Assembly (NCBI GenBank): GCA_018894105.1 | Contig: CM032133.1 | Location: forward strand, 19,544,501 to 19,608,500 | Direction: 5' to 3' | Length of the DNA stretch: 64,000 bases | Source of the DNA: Jacaranda mimosifolia | Taxonomy: Eukaryota > Streptophyta > Magnoliopsida > Lamiales > Bignoniaceae | Part shown: positions 33,305-44,178 of the stretch, piece after piece | How the letters are laid out: the number at the start of each line of letters is the position of its first letter | Numbering within the stretch: position 1 is the first letter of the stretch | The notes under the pieces: model-generated | The model's database searches: none | Told to the model about the DNA's origin: nothing | What the model saw: the letters and a program-made list of their open reading frames with translations, nothing else | Program-made: the position numbers and the translations under genes

Positions 33305-35761
33305 ATGTCGAGTTCTAGTTTGGACATTGAGGCTACACAGTCGGCATAAGTCTCAAATAATGGGACCAAATCGAGCGAATCGTCTAGTGGAAGGTCAGAT
33401 AGTCCAGAATAGTTAGAGGTCAATGTGGGTAAGGGGGTTTTGGAAGGAGTCAGGGGTAGGACTCTCTAACCCTTTGGTCAAAAAGGCGGGCCCTTTCGGG
33501 CATGTTGTTGATGAGGCTAGGCCTTCTAACCTTTGGTTCGAGGAGGCAAGCCTTTTAGGGCATGTGGGTTGGGAAGAAGAAATGGTAGTGGAGGAGGCTC
33601 TGAAATTGAGGGGTAGGTTATTCATGACGACACACTATAAAGACATTGTGTCGATGGTGTCTTTGGACGACCTTAGGTCGATTAGGGGGAGGTATCATAT
33701 TCCCGATGCATTTGAACTCATTAAACCTAGGGCGGTAGATAGGATGGATGCACCATCTGCTTTGAGGATACGATGAAGTATGGTTTGAGGTTTCCACTTG
33801 CTGACCCTATAGTCGACCTGCTAAGAGGTTTGCAAGTTTGCACAAACCAAGTACTTCCTAACTGCTTTGCCCTTATGTACAATTTTATAGTATTAATGGG
33901 TACCGTCGAAGAGGCCTTGTCCTGGGCTAACTTTAGTCATCTGTTCCATTTACCTTTGCCGCATAAATCGGGTTTGAGTGGGGAGTCGGGGTTTTATTAT
34001 CTGACCGTTCGACCCCGTAGGAAAGTTTTCAGGACTTTGTCCTCATCTTATGGTCAGAAATGGAAAGATAGTATTTTTATGTCTGACCTCCACTTGGGGT
34101 CGATTTTAATATTCCCCGATGGTGGATGCAGGGTAGGGTCGAGCTGGACACCACTGAGAATCCATCCTAGAGTAATGTCTTTCTTTGAGATTTGCTCGAA
34201 TTTGGTGCGATGGATGCCTCTGTATTTATAAGAGAGAGAAACTTGGTTATGGTGGGGTTGTTGACCGCTGTGTTGAGATTGCATGTCAATGCTTGTCTAG
34301 GCAGAAACTTACCTCTGTAAATAATGAAGGTTGTCATTTTTAGTCATATGTAATTAAGTTTATTGCATGGTGTAGGTCGATTGATGATGAATCGCGCGAG
34401 GCAACTGGCGCTAAGATGAGCCTCCAGCGGCCCAAGTAGGTGTTGCTGTCAGCACATGGGTGGTCAGCAGTTCCCCCCAACCGAAGAGGAAGGCGGTTGA
34501 AACTGCTGGGCCAGCTATTCAGAAAAAAATTGGGGTTGAGAAAGGGAAAAAGAAAGCGCAGAGAGTGACGAAACCACTTATGGGACTCTTCTTCCCGCGC
34601 CGCTCTACAACTTGCCTATCTTTCCCGAGCTATGATTTGGGGATAAGGTGGGGGTTTTGAACTCGGCCACAATGATGGGTGCTGGTTCAACGTAGGTGAT
34701 CCCTATGGCCGTCTTGACGGCTGGCCTATTTGAAAGGGACCAAGTGGAAATGTTTAACCACAACCAGGTCAATGCCCTGAAGGCTTTTGTATACCATGTT
34801 AACATGGTATGTTGGTTGCTGATTTTAGTCAGACTTTGTAATAATGCATGTGTGGTCGATAGTTCGTTAACATTTGTTGTGGTTTGTTTTGTTTTAACAG
34901 GTAGGTAGTGGGGTTACAATCTCCATTAACGATACGAGCTGTGTGAGGTCCAGCGCTAGAGGCTGCTGGATAAATACGATGTGCTAGAGAGGGAGCAAAG
35001 AAAAATTTGAAAGGCCCAGGTCGGCTCCCTAGAGTCGAGAGTTGCGGAGCTGATAAAGCAGTTGGATGAGAAAGATGCTGAGCTGTTGGCTGCGGTTGAA
35101 GGTAAGAGCCAAGCCGAATAGCAGTTGAAGAAAACTATGGGGTCGATACAGGAGGCCTCACAAATTTTTCGGGCATACGGATACGAGAGCATGATGAGGT
35201 ATGCTCGTTTGGAGTTCTTCAAGTTACTGCCTGGAATCCGAAAGAAGGCGGTTCAGCAATTTATGCTCTGCTCCGTCTTTACCGACGCCAACGTTACCTT
35301 TAGCATGGATAATGCTAAGGAGGTGTTCGAGCGCACGATAAAGTAGCTAAGTACATAGGGCATGAGTTTCAAGTTGAGGACAATGAGAGACCTAATGTGA
35401 ACAAGAACGAGAGCCTCGAAGAATTCGACGAGAATGCCTCTACTGGAGGCTCTCCCCACACCTCTTCCTCGAGTCGCTGCTGTAGGCAAAGAGTTTGGGT
35501 TTGCTGGGGAGTTCGCCCTGGAGATAAAGAATAATGAGGTAATGGTGGCGAACTTTTTTTCGGATGGTGGTTGAGTTTTCTTGATGTAGGAGTCATGGTC
35601 GACCCAGCTTGTCGGAGCAGTCCAAGGGAGGCTACTCGAGTAAGAGGTCGAGAGACCTCCTTTGACCGTCACGGTGAATTCAACGAATGAATTGCTCAGG
35701 GCGGTTGATGAAGTCGCTGATGAGGCAATGGCTCGATGGGGAGAGACTGCAAGGTTGATCT
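33305..35761 (+). pseudogene. Gypsy 3 antisense gene (plant 'putative gypsy type transposon' domain, spliced)
   Basis: The start at 33305 (MSSSSLDIEATQSA, then a stop) is followed by an acidic Ser-rich region. The open stretches 33423-33776 and 33773-34231 hold the conserved domain: GRYHIPDAFELIKP, YGLRFPLADPIVDLLRGLQV, VLPNCFALMYNFIVLM and SGESGFYYLTVRPRRKV. Likely introns are 34317-34375 and 34807-34900, matching Gypsy 1 and 2. A coiled coil (RVAELIKQLDEKDAELLAAV) precedes the tail MRYARLEFFKLLPGIR and QFMLCSVFTDANVTF. It ends near 35761. The only long coding region retained in this deleted element besides gag. Confidence 0.72.
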
Positions 35762-36320
35762 GAATGCAGGTGAAGGCTGCTGTTTGTTGCTTTGTTGTTT
35801 GTTTGTTTTTGTTTTTGCATTTGCGCCCTAAGGGGCTTCGAACAACGATGTAATTTGCTACTCTCCCATTTTACTTTTATAATAACACTTTAGTTATTTC
35901 AATCCATCACAATCGTGTTTTTACTTTTAATCGTGCATGTAACCGGTCGACTAAGCCGTGACTGTGTTTTTATCTGACTAGGCTAACATCTTAAGTTCGC
36001 CGGATCATATGGTTGACTTAATTAAGTGTTCAAGTGAACTTATCTCACAATTATTGAACCTTCGTCATTCATGTTCTATAAAACCCCATCACCTCGATAA
36101 ATGCTCAATTACTGTCATACATACTCTGTTTATTTTTATATACATCAGTGAGGTCAAGTTGTTTGGTTTTATGGTTGTAATAATCAGGTAAATAGAATCA
36201 CGCAACTACAGGGTCGACTTTTCTGTTGCTTAAAAGCCAGATATGGCGGTTAATATTACACGATTGTGGGGTCGCGCGCATGTGTTTATTGAAATTATTG
36301 TGCTTTCTGTACAATGTAAT
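35762..36320. other. Gypsy 3 spacer between antisense gene and integrase remnant
   Basis: AT-rich, with GTCGACT motifs like the repeat regions of the other elements but without a clear tandem array. No gene seen. Confidence 0.5.
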
Positions 36321-37000
36321 CTACACATAAAATTTCTTGAGGTTGATCGCATTCCATGGTCTTGGTAGCTCATTTCCAAATGAATCAACCAGTCGACAAG
36401 AGTTATGTTTCACTACTTTGACCATAGAGTATGGGCCTTCCCATTTTGGGTCGAGTTTGCCAATACTTTTGGAAACTTTGACTTTTTTAAGGACGAGATC
36501 ACCAACTTTGAAGGATCGAGGTCATACTCTTTTGTCATAGTGCTTTGCCATAATTGATTGGTACCTTTGCATTTTCATAAAGGCTTGCTGTCGGAGTTCA
36601 TCGATCAGTTCTAGGTCAGTTTCTCTTGTTGCTCTATTTCCGACTGGGTTATAGTGTATAACTCTAGCCGTGTGCTGGATCAGTTCTATAGGAATGACTG
36701 CTTCTGAGTCGTACACTAGGTTGTAAGGGCTCTGACCTATAGCTGTTCTTGGAGTGGTACGGTAAGCCCATAGTACTCCTAGTAGGTCGTCCGCCCAACC
36801 GGCGCTAGATCCTTCCAACTTGGTTTTGATATGGTCGAGTATAGTTCTGTTGGTCACCTCTGTTTGATCTTTAGCTTCTGGATTTCCTATAGAAGTGAAA
36901 TGCTATTTGATCCCTAGGCCTTCACACCATTCTCTAGTTCTCTTGCTATGAAATTGGGTGCCATTATTCGATATGAAAGTTTTCGATTTCCTCATAACTT
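36321..37000 (-). pseudogene. Gypsy 3 integrase C-terminal remnant
   Basis: Stop at 36321-36323 after the usual KKFYV-like end. The open stretch 36522-36857 reads TNRTILDHIKTKLEG, WADDLLGVLWAYRTTPR and SPYNLVYDSEAV. Upstream, SKTFISNNGTQFHSKRT (near 36960) is the second catalytic motif with Asp changed to Asn. The N-terminal zinc and first Asp are absent because of the deletion. Confidence 0.82.
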
Positions 37001-38574
37001 CGGTTTCATTAAGTCTTCTTGATCTCTTCAAGAGGTTGTCATGTTGTATAGTAAGCAGGACCTCTTTCTTGGGGGTATTTAGTGGTGCATAAATGTGGAA
37101 CTGCTTAATCGGGGAATGGTGACCCTCCTTATGGTGCCTGTCATCTTTCTCTTTGCCCTTCCTTTTCTCCGAATCTCCCCCGCCAAACTTCATCTTATTC
37201 ATCTCCTCTTAGGTCATGTATCTTTCTTCCAAGTCGAGGAGTTTCTCCATCGTATGTGGCCTCTCTCTTACCAAGGCGTCGGCGCACTCTTTGTGTCTCA
37301 GACCCCAAAATATGACCTTTTTTTTATACTGGGAATAGGTTCATAATATATTACCAACCAAAAGAGAATTACAAGATGAGGTTTTAGCAAAATTAAAACA
37401 AGAAAGTACTTACTTCCCTTACAATTTTCCAAGATGCAAATAAAATTAAGTACAAGAATTCTCCAAATGCAAAGAGAAATTAAAATCAGCGTATAAGATA
37501 TTAAGCCCATGATAATTGAATTTCCCAAAATAGGACGTTAATCAAGAATCCAATGCAAGGATTGTTAATTTTTAAAATCTCTATATTGAATCGGGAGAAG
37601 AAGTCCCTCAAGGATTCACCTTCATTCTGCTTCACTGTATAAAGGTGAGTGTGGGGAAACTTGGCTTTCCTTCTGCTAGCGAATTGATGTAAGAACTTAT
37701 CACAGAGTTGGTCATAAGAGAATATGGAGGTGGGTTCCAACTTGTGAAACAATTCCAATGCAATCTCTTGAAAAGTAGTAACTAGTATTTTTGCATGTAT
37801 GTGGTCACTGTGACTGTGTAGCTGCATCATATGTTCAAACTGCAAGAGATGCTCGTTTGGGTCTGTGGACCCATCATATCGGGGAAACTCGATGGGGACT
37901 TTCACATCGAGCGTGATGCACTCATCAATGATCTATTGGACAAAAGGGGATTTTCTTTCTCGTAGAAACTTGGGGGCTTTATCCAGCTGAGTTTGGTCCC
38001 AATTTCTTTTAGAGATTTCCTCCAACCTTCTATTGAGCTATTGGAACTGGTGTGAAACCTCCTTCTACTCATCTTTGTCAACTCTAGACATATCCTCATT
38101 GGGTGGAGGTTTGGGGCACTTGGCCCGTCTATGCTGCAGGGCTCGATCAGGCTAAACGTATTGATCTGCGGAGTCTGCTACCTCCTCCCGGGGGTGACGG
38201 TGGGGCTCGTAGCAGGGAAAACGCCTGGGAGTTAACTCTCGCTTACTAAGATTTGGTCGAGCTTCACTTCTGAACCTATCTTCTCTCGGGCGTCGCTCCT
38301 ACATACGCGATAGGTGGGGCGTAATGCTAGCTGCAGCCGTCGGTAGATTGGTATGCCTCTGCAGGGCGGTAGATAGCTGGGCTGAGAGTTGAACGGATAT
38401 TTGGTCACTAATCATCTGCATGAGCTGGGGAATGGTCAAGGTGACTACTTGCTCTGATTGGGGACCAGGATTCTCCTTTGTTGATTTGTGCTGCTCTTGC
38501 AGGGGTAGCGGGGGTGATGAGGGCGAGTATTGGTCATTTTGCCTTCCAAAGGCTATATACCTGGTGTTAACCAT
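37000..38574 (-). pseudogene. Gypsy 3 gag, interrupted and fused to integrase
   Basis: Starts at 38574 with MVNTRYIAFGRQNDQ, then a Gln/Ser-rich region (QLSAQLSTALQRH). The core is at 37501-37905: EFPRYDGSTDPNEHLLQF, DKFLHQFASRRKAKF and HTHLYTVKQNEGESLRDFF. It is broken by a 207-bp insertion inside VLF-WG-LRHKECADALV, resumes at 37303, and the Lys-rich C-terminus (NKMKFGGG; KGKEKDDRHHKEGH) runs in frame into the integrase remnant at about 37000. Confidence 0.85.
37304..37536 (-). mobile_element. Short poly(A) retro-insertion in Gypsy 3 gag
   Basis: A 13-bp target duplication, CCCAAAATATGAC at 37304-37316 and CCCAAAATAGGAC at 37524-37536 (one mismatch), brackets 207 bp that end in eight A residues on the minus strand. 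This is the signature of LINE-type target-primed insertion: a SINE, a 5'-truncated LINE tail or a piece of a polyadenylated transcript. I find no convincing A or B box. Confidence 0.75.
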
Positions 38575-38614
38575 CTTTGGCTGTCAGTTCCGTTTCCCAT
38601 AGACGGCACCAAAA

Positions 38615-39295
38615 TGATAATGTCACTTTCAAATGGTGGACCTTCGGATCTCGACCTAAGGGTTGTCTTGACCAGAAAGATAGCGTGGGGTGGAACCTAC
38701 AGCCACGAAACAAACATCAGGCTAGCTGAGAGGGTCCTCGACTAAGACTCTCCGATGCTTAAATTAGCAAATTAACCTAAAATTTAGTTGAGCAGAGTAA
38801 CGGCTTAGAGGAAAGTATATATCTTACCCTAGTTCTTGGAGAGTGGAGTATTTATAGTGTCTTCGTTGGGGCGAAAAGACTGTTGTGCCTTTCAGTGCAT
38901 TTCATGCATGACTCTTGCATTTAGGGTTAGGATAAGCCTTTTTGACCTACTCAGGAGACTCGTCAGTTGGAAAGGGAATCCTTACTGCCATTAATGCGGA
39001 GGTGACAACATTAATGGCAGAGGTGATGAGTCGTTACATTCAATTAATGCAGACAGGCTGGTGGTTGGACCGCATTAATTGAGGATGCAACGGCGGCGAA
39101 AGCCATAGCCGTTCACCAAGGTAGAGTAAAATCGACTCCAGGGTCGAGTGAATCGACCTGGGAGTTGATTTAAGACTTAACATTTTGACTTGACTGGTGC
39201 GGGACAGCGTGGGGTTCATTTGGGTCAAACTATTTTGGTGGGCCAAATGGGCCACAAACAGGCGTTGGTGGGCCTAAAAGGTTGACCCCATATCA
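38615..39295 (-). repeat. Gypsy 3 5' LTR (681 bp)
   Basis: Begins TGATAATGTCACTTTC and ends GACCCCATATCA on plus. TATAAATA on minus at 38849-38856. The PBS lies directly to the left on plus (38596-38614). Confidence 0.92.
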
Positions 39296-39300
39296 CTATT

Positions 39301-39370
39301 TTTTATTATAATTTAACCCTGTTCATTATAAATTTTTCATTAATGAAGGAGTATTTTCTTATAACTTATT
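39301..39370 (-). mobile_element. Split MITE, piece 3 (terminal end)
   Basis: CCTGTTCATTATAAATTTTTCATTAATGAAGGAGTATTTTCTTATAAC resembles the reverse complement of the left end of the 18317 element (CTGTTAATTATAAATTTTACTAATAAAAAAGTGTTTTCTTATAGTG). A 25-bp direct duplication of GTATTTTCTTATAACTT(A/G)TTGCATG follows at about 39350-39400. Confidence 0.55.
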
Positions 39371-39924
39371 GCATGTATTTTCTTATAACTTGTTGCATGC
39401 AAACTACATGAATGATGTATGTTATTCTTTACTCTTACATTCCTGTAGAGCAATTAATTTAATTATGCACTTGGGGTCGAAGACCCCTGACGTGGTTGTA
39501 TGTCAACATTTACTAACGTGATAATTGATTGGTATAAATAATTTAAAGAAAAATTATGAAGCGGATTTCATTTGTAGTAGTTGTGTTTTCTTTGTTTAAT
39601 AATTAGCATATATCCAGCTACACATATTCAACTCATCTTTTGTTTAGTGAATACTATAGTTAAAAGTGGGCTTCCCGGTGTCATGTCATTCATATAAATT
39701 AACTAATACATACAAATATTCATAATTCAAGCTGCTATAAAATCTTAATTGGTGAAAAAAACCACGTTGTAGACTTCCTGATTAAACTCCCATTTGAAGT
39801 ACAGATAACAGGAACAGGCAATGCCAGCTCGCAGATAGATAAAATGAATTAAAATAAACAAATAAAAAGGGGCAATTCCCTTGAGTCCCAAATTTATCCC
39901 AAGATGTGGTCCAAAATGCAACAA
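39371..39924. other. Intergenic, 3' flank of the GDT1-like gene
   Basis: AT-rich; no ORF with motifs. It probably includes the 3' UTR of the minus-strand transporter gene just to the right; no poly(A) signal could be fixed. Confidence 0.5.
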
Positions 39925-40078
39925 TTAAAGAGATGAGTCTCCTAGAGAAAGAAAGGATTGAACACCAAATACTAGAAACAGAACTCCAGCTAGCAGTGTC
40001 ACCTGCAAGTTAGCAGAACCAGATGCATAAAAAACGACATCCAATCCAATATTGGGCCAGGGCACGGATTGAACCTGC

Positions 40079-40125
<47 letters not shown>

Positions 40126-42605
40126 AAAGGAAACCATATATAAAAATTAATTACCAGCCTCTCAGATATTCGGGATGCCAAGCTCTTTCCTCCAATAACA
40201 GCAGCAACAGTGCATATTGCTTGGCCCCTGAAAAGGAAAACCAAGAAAGAAGATCATCAACTTCCATCCCTGAAAATTCTTGGTTTTATTTGAATTAATG
40301 TTGCACTTGAGATATATAGACAAGAAAATACAGCAACCTCCAATAGTTTACACCTCAAAATGGCACGTATAGGCTGTAACTAGCAGAGGAGCAATAATGG
40401 GTTCAAGAAAATTTCAAGTCATTTAAATTAGCTAGGTTTGTGACACAATGTATGAGTTAGATTCATAGTTACAAAAGAAGAACTCACAGAATTCCACCAA
40501 GAATTACTCCTAAGGTATCCTCATCCGCTGCAAGACCAACTGTAGCTAGCTAAAGAAGGGTAAAATTTGAGTAAGAGATCATTTCTACAATTAATATGCA
40601 AGATTAATGCAGATATATTTAGTGAGTGCAAACTTTTTAAATTAGATTATGCTTAATTACCTGACTCTTATCACCCCATTCGCCAAAAAATGTAACAGAA
40701 AATGCCTGAAGAGTAAAGAGTGAAGAGCAAAAAGCAATCAATCAGCTGCCTAAAAGAGTAATCTAGTCTCTAGCCTTTTAGCACTTGGATGGATTCATGA
40801 GTCATAACAAAAATACCTTAAGGAAAACTGGTGAAAAAAATTTCCTAAGAAATGGCCTTTTCTGCCTTTTCACATCATCGTCAGCCTGGAAACACTCGAT
40901 ATCTTTAGCCTTATTAATTGAATGTATGCTAAAGACAAGATTCCATATTAAAGTTGCTTGATCAAAAGATTGATGAAGTGATTTACAGCTTCAACTTGGG
41001 AAAAGCCTGAGTACAGTAACTTGTAACAATACTTTTTAAGACCGTATTATGGTATGGATTATATAGCATAATGTGGGTTCAGACTTCAGAGAACTACTTT
41101 TAGTTTTGTCTTTTGTTTCAAACTATAGAGATAGAGTTGCACTTCAACTTGTCACTACCCTTGTCTTTACCGGCACTGGACTTTGAAGCGCCAGAATCAT
41201 CCTACTCCGTTGAAAAATAATAATGTTTAATCAGAAAATCTAACTATTTTTCGAATCCATAAGCATAGAGACACTTTACCAACTCATTCAACTTACCAAC
41301 TCCTTTTCAACTTGGGCTAGTTCTTCGTTGTCGCTTCAAAAGGGAAAGAAAATAACACTTTGCATGAGAATCTTGAAAGATTATACATGTATAGCACATT
41401 TAAAATTAACTCGTAATAAAATATGCTTATTACTAGTTATTTTTTGAATTATTGAAAGTCCAAAAAGCTAGAGGAGCTTATAAATTAGGTGAAGATATTT
41501 GAGAAGGGAAATTAGAGAGGAGAAGGGAGTAACTCATCGTCTTCATTGTATGCGTCCCATAGGTGCCAAAGTCCAAACACAAAGAACAGAAGGGTCGTTA
41601 TGTTGTGCGCCAATTTCCGCGAAATCTATCAGCAATTTCCAAATTCAAATGACCAATAAAGAAAAAGATTAGTTATTTTGATAATATAAATGAATAAAAG
41701 ATACATATATCTGTCTTCATAAAGAAAGAAACAGACATTTTTGGGTGCTATAAAACTGTTTAGCAAGAAAGAGCCATGTTTTCGTTTAAGAATTTCAAGA
41801 TAAGATGTGGAGTTTGGACAGTGATATTCATAATTCATGCGGGAAGCTCACAAAATACAGAATAGTAGAATACCAATTCATAATTAACCATTCATAAATT
41901 TGTTTCGCAATTGCTAAATACAATGATTGATTGATTAATTGCTTACCAGATTAGGAGCAGCCCATCCAATAAGAGCAGAGAGAACAACCATTACCTACAA
42001 CACATTTTACATTCACAATTGTAGTTCAAGATTTCGCTCTTTCAAACAAAGTCATAACAAAACTATGCCCTTAACTTCGGCATTTGCAGCACAAATCCAA
42101 AAGAAAAACACCTACAATGACAGAAAACAGGCAGCCAAAAAAAACACTCCTCCTCGGATGTCGCATTGCCAATATCTTGCAAAACAAAAGTAATATCAGA
42201 ACAACACAAGAAAGCCTATAAGCTTAATACGTTTTATTCTCTCTTACTGTTTAAAATAACCAAATGTTAAACTTGCATTAACAGCATAAATGAGACCTTG
42301 AACAAATTCTATCAATCGTTTTGCTTCATTAAAATTTTCTTCTTAGTAGAAAATCCCAAGTGATTTACCTGAAAAAGAATATGGAAGTCCTATATATTTT
42401 AATTTTTACTTACGGCTGCAACGCAGAAGGTGCGGTCGCCAAACTCAGAAACCATTGTCATGACAAGAGACTTGGTAAAGCCCTGATCAATAACAACATA
42501 TGCTTGAATCTTTTGCGCTTATATCATTATTTTCTTGCAAGATCACAGCAGAAAAAAGAGGATGTTTTTGGTGAAAGAAAATACCTTTTGTATTGGTAAA
42601 CTCAT
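39925..42605 (-). CDS. GDT1-like: GDT1-like (UPF0016/TMEM165-type) cation transporter
   Basis: Exons, high to low: 42585-42605 (MSLPIQK), 42414-42482, 42116-42175, 41947-41994, 41534-41625, 41297-41333, optional 41171-41201, 40817-40885, 40661-40705, 40488-40549, 40155-40227, 39925-40002 (stop). Nearly all borders are GT-AG. The two family motifs are present: SEFGDRT (exon 2) and GEWGDKS (exon 9), the E-G-D-K/R-S/T pair of the two transmembrane repeats. About 217 aa without the optional exon, close to the short plant members. These are Ca2+/Mn2+-H+ exchangers of chloroplast or ER/Golgi membranes; no transit peptide is seen, so ER/Golgi is inferred. Including exon 41171-41201 breaks the frame (phase 1 into phase 0), while skipping it keeps it. 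Expression not shown. Confidence 0.88.
40079..40125. repeat. (AT)n(GT)n microsatellite in the last GDT1-like intron
   Basis: Eleven AT units followed by about twelve GT units lie between the last two coding exons (intron 40003-40154). Likely length-variable between individuals. Confidence 0.95.
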
Positions 42606-43465
42606 ATTTGTGAAGAGACGAGGCAAGTTTCCAAGGAAGCAAGGCAACAGCAGGAGCACCTTGCAGAGTGGAGGTCAAATGGGATGCTATGGATTTTGGA
42701 CAGATTAAACCACTCTTTCCAGCTTAATAATTAACAAATAATCCGCCACGTTTTCCTTTCTCCTCCTATGCCAAGAAATTCTCTCTCTCAATCTGTAAGG
42801 GGACATTTGGATTTGTTTTCTAACTGCATTTTTATTTTCTGATGAAAAAAATAATAAAAAGTTAGTTATAAATATATTTTTAAAAATAAAATATTATTTG
42901 AATGTTTTGTTTAAAATGTAATAATTATGTATCGTTGAAATTGAATTATATTTGAAAAATACAGTGTTTTGTATTAGAAATCATGTAAACGTGAGTAGGA
43001 GAAAATGAAAAATGAAAATAGAAAGTGCAAAAATTTATTTAAAAGAATATTTTAAAAATAAAAACATATGTGAAAATAGAATAAAAATTAATAGCTCTAT
43101 GTTATCATTTTCAGTAAAAAATAAAAATAAGTTCAAAAAACAAAAATAAACGGATTGTAAATACTTCAATATGAAAATGGTAAATATTTCATTAATTGTT
43201 AGAAAAGACAATATATCTATTTATTTAAATATTGATACGAGGTACATAATCTGAGAGTCAATGCCTTTAATTATTGATTTTAAAATGGAATAGGGAGAGC
43301 AATGAGCCTATGGTGGGGGGGGTAAGATTCCAGGGAGGCCACCAGCTCCCAAGTCCCCAGGCAATAACTCCCCAGCTATGAGATACTATTCGCAATTATT
43401 TACAGCCAAAGTTTAGGCAAAACTTCGGGCACACAGCAACAAATGTTCAAGAACATTGGCAGGCT
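42606..43465. other. GDT1-like 5' leader and flank
   Basis: 42606-42720 is probably 5' UTR or intron of the minus-strand gene; part of it (GAGTGGAGGTCAAATG...) recurs in the decayed duplicate at 58880. The rest is AT-rich with a poly(G) run at 43313-43321. No further gene seen. Confidence 0.5.
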
Positions 43466-43833
43466 TGTTTGTTTATGCTGTCTCAAAATAAACTCTAATT
43501 TTTAAAATATTTTCAAACGAGCACGTAAGTACTCTGAAGTTATTGTCAAAACAATATTTTCATTCTCCAAAATATCCTTTTAAAACATATTACAACTATA
43601 ATATATATAAAATAAATTAATTTATTGTTGCATATATATACATAAAAAAATTCACATATTCTCAATTAAAACAATAAAAACTGAATTAATGTGATATTTA
43701 CAATAAATTTTATTCCTCTCCAAAACATTTCCAAACAAATTATTTTCTCCAAATATATTTTCCAACAACTCCCAAAACAATAATAAACGAACATCATATT
43801 TCTCAAAACATTCAAAATATAACCAAACAAACA
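43466..43833. mobile_element. hAT-like MITE
   Basis: The ends TGTTTGTTTATG and ATAACCAAACAAACA are inverted and AT-rich; the interior lacks a gene. TGTTTGG-type ends are common in plant hAT MITEs. Target duplication not resolved. Confidence 0.45.
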
Positions 43834-43889
43834 CCAAATCATCGTGTTATGAATTTAACATATGACATAATGATTTCTTATATATACAC

Positions 43890-44178
43890 TGTTTGGTTTA
43901 AGGATTTTGATAAAGAAAAAGGAAACAAAGAAATATAAAATCTCAAATTTGTTTCGTTATTAATGAAAATAATAAAGAAATGGATGGAGAAAAGAGGTGA
44001 AGAATATGTTGAAGAATAAGAGATAATTCAAATATGTTTTTCCCTCATTTTCCTTAGATGCATTATATTTTTTCTCAAATTTTTCTTTCTTTAGTATTTT
44101 TCTTATCTACCAAACTATTTAAATTGTTTTCCTTAATATTTTCTTTTCTTTTCCTCACCAAAATTCATGAACCAAACA
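43890..44178. mobile_element. hAT-like MITE
   Basis: Left TGTTTGGTTTAAGGATTTTG and right CAAAATTCATGAACCAAACA are inverted with about 16 of 20 matches. 289 bp, no ORF. Confidence 0.6.

Larger units (their letters stand above)
32277..39295 (-). mobile_element. Gypsy 3: internally deleted, non-autonomous gypsy element
   Basis: LTRs 32277-32958 and 38615-39295, TG...CA, with perfect target duplication CTATT at 32272-32276 and 39296-39300. Minus-strand gag on the right joins directly to integrase; protease, RT, RNase H and most of the integrase are missing. PBS TTTTGGTGCCGTCTATGGG is at 38596-38614 and PPT TAAGGGGGACTCA at 32959-32971. It keeps the plus-strand antisense gene. A 207-bp retro-insertion lies within gag. 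Confidence 0.92.

Noticed and set aside
42487..42678. 63-codon ORF as GDT1-like exon 1
   Set aside because: It needs a TTG start and its donor phase does not fit exon 2; MSLPIQK at 42585-42605 joins exon 2 in phase.
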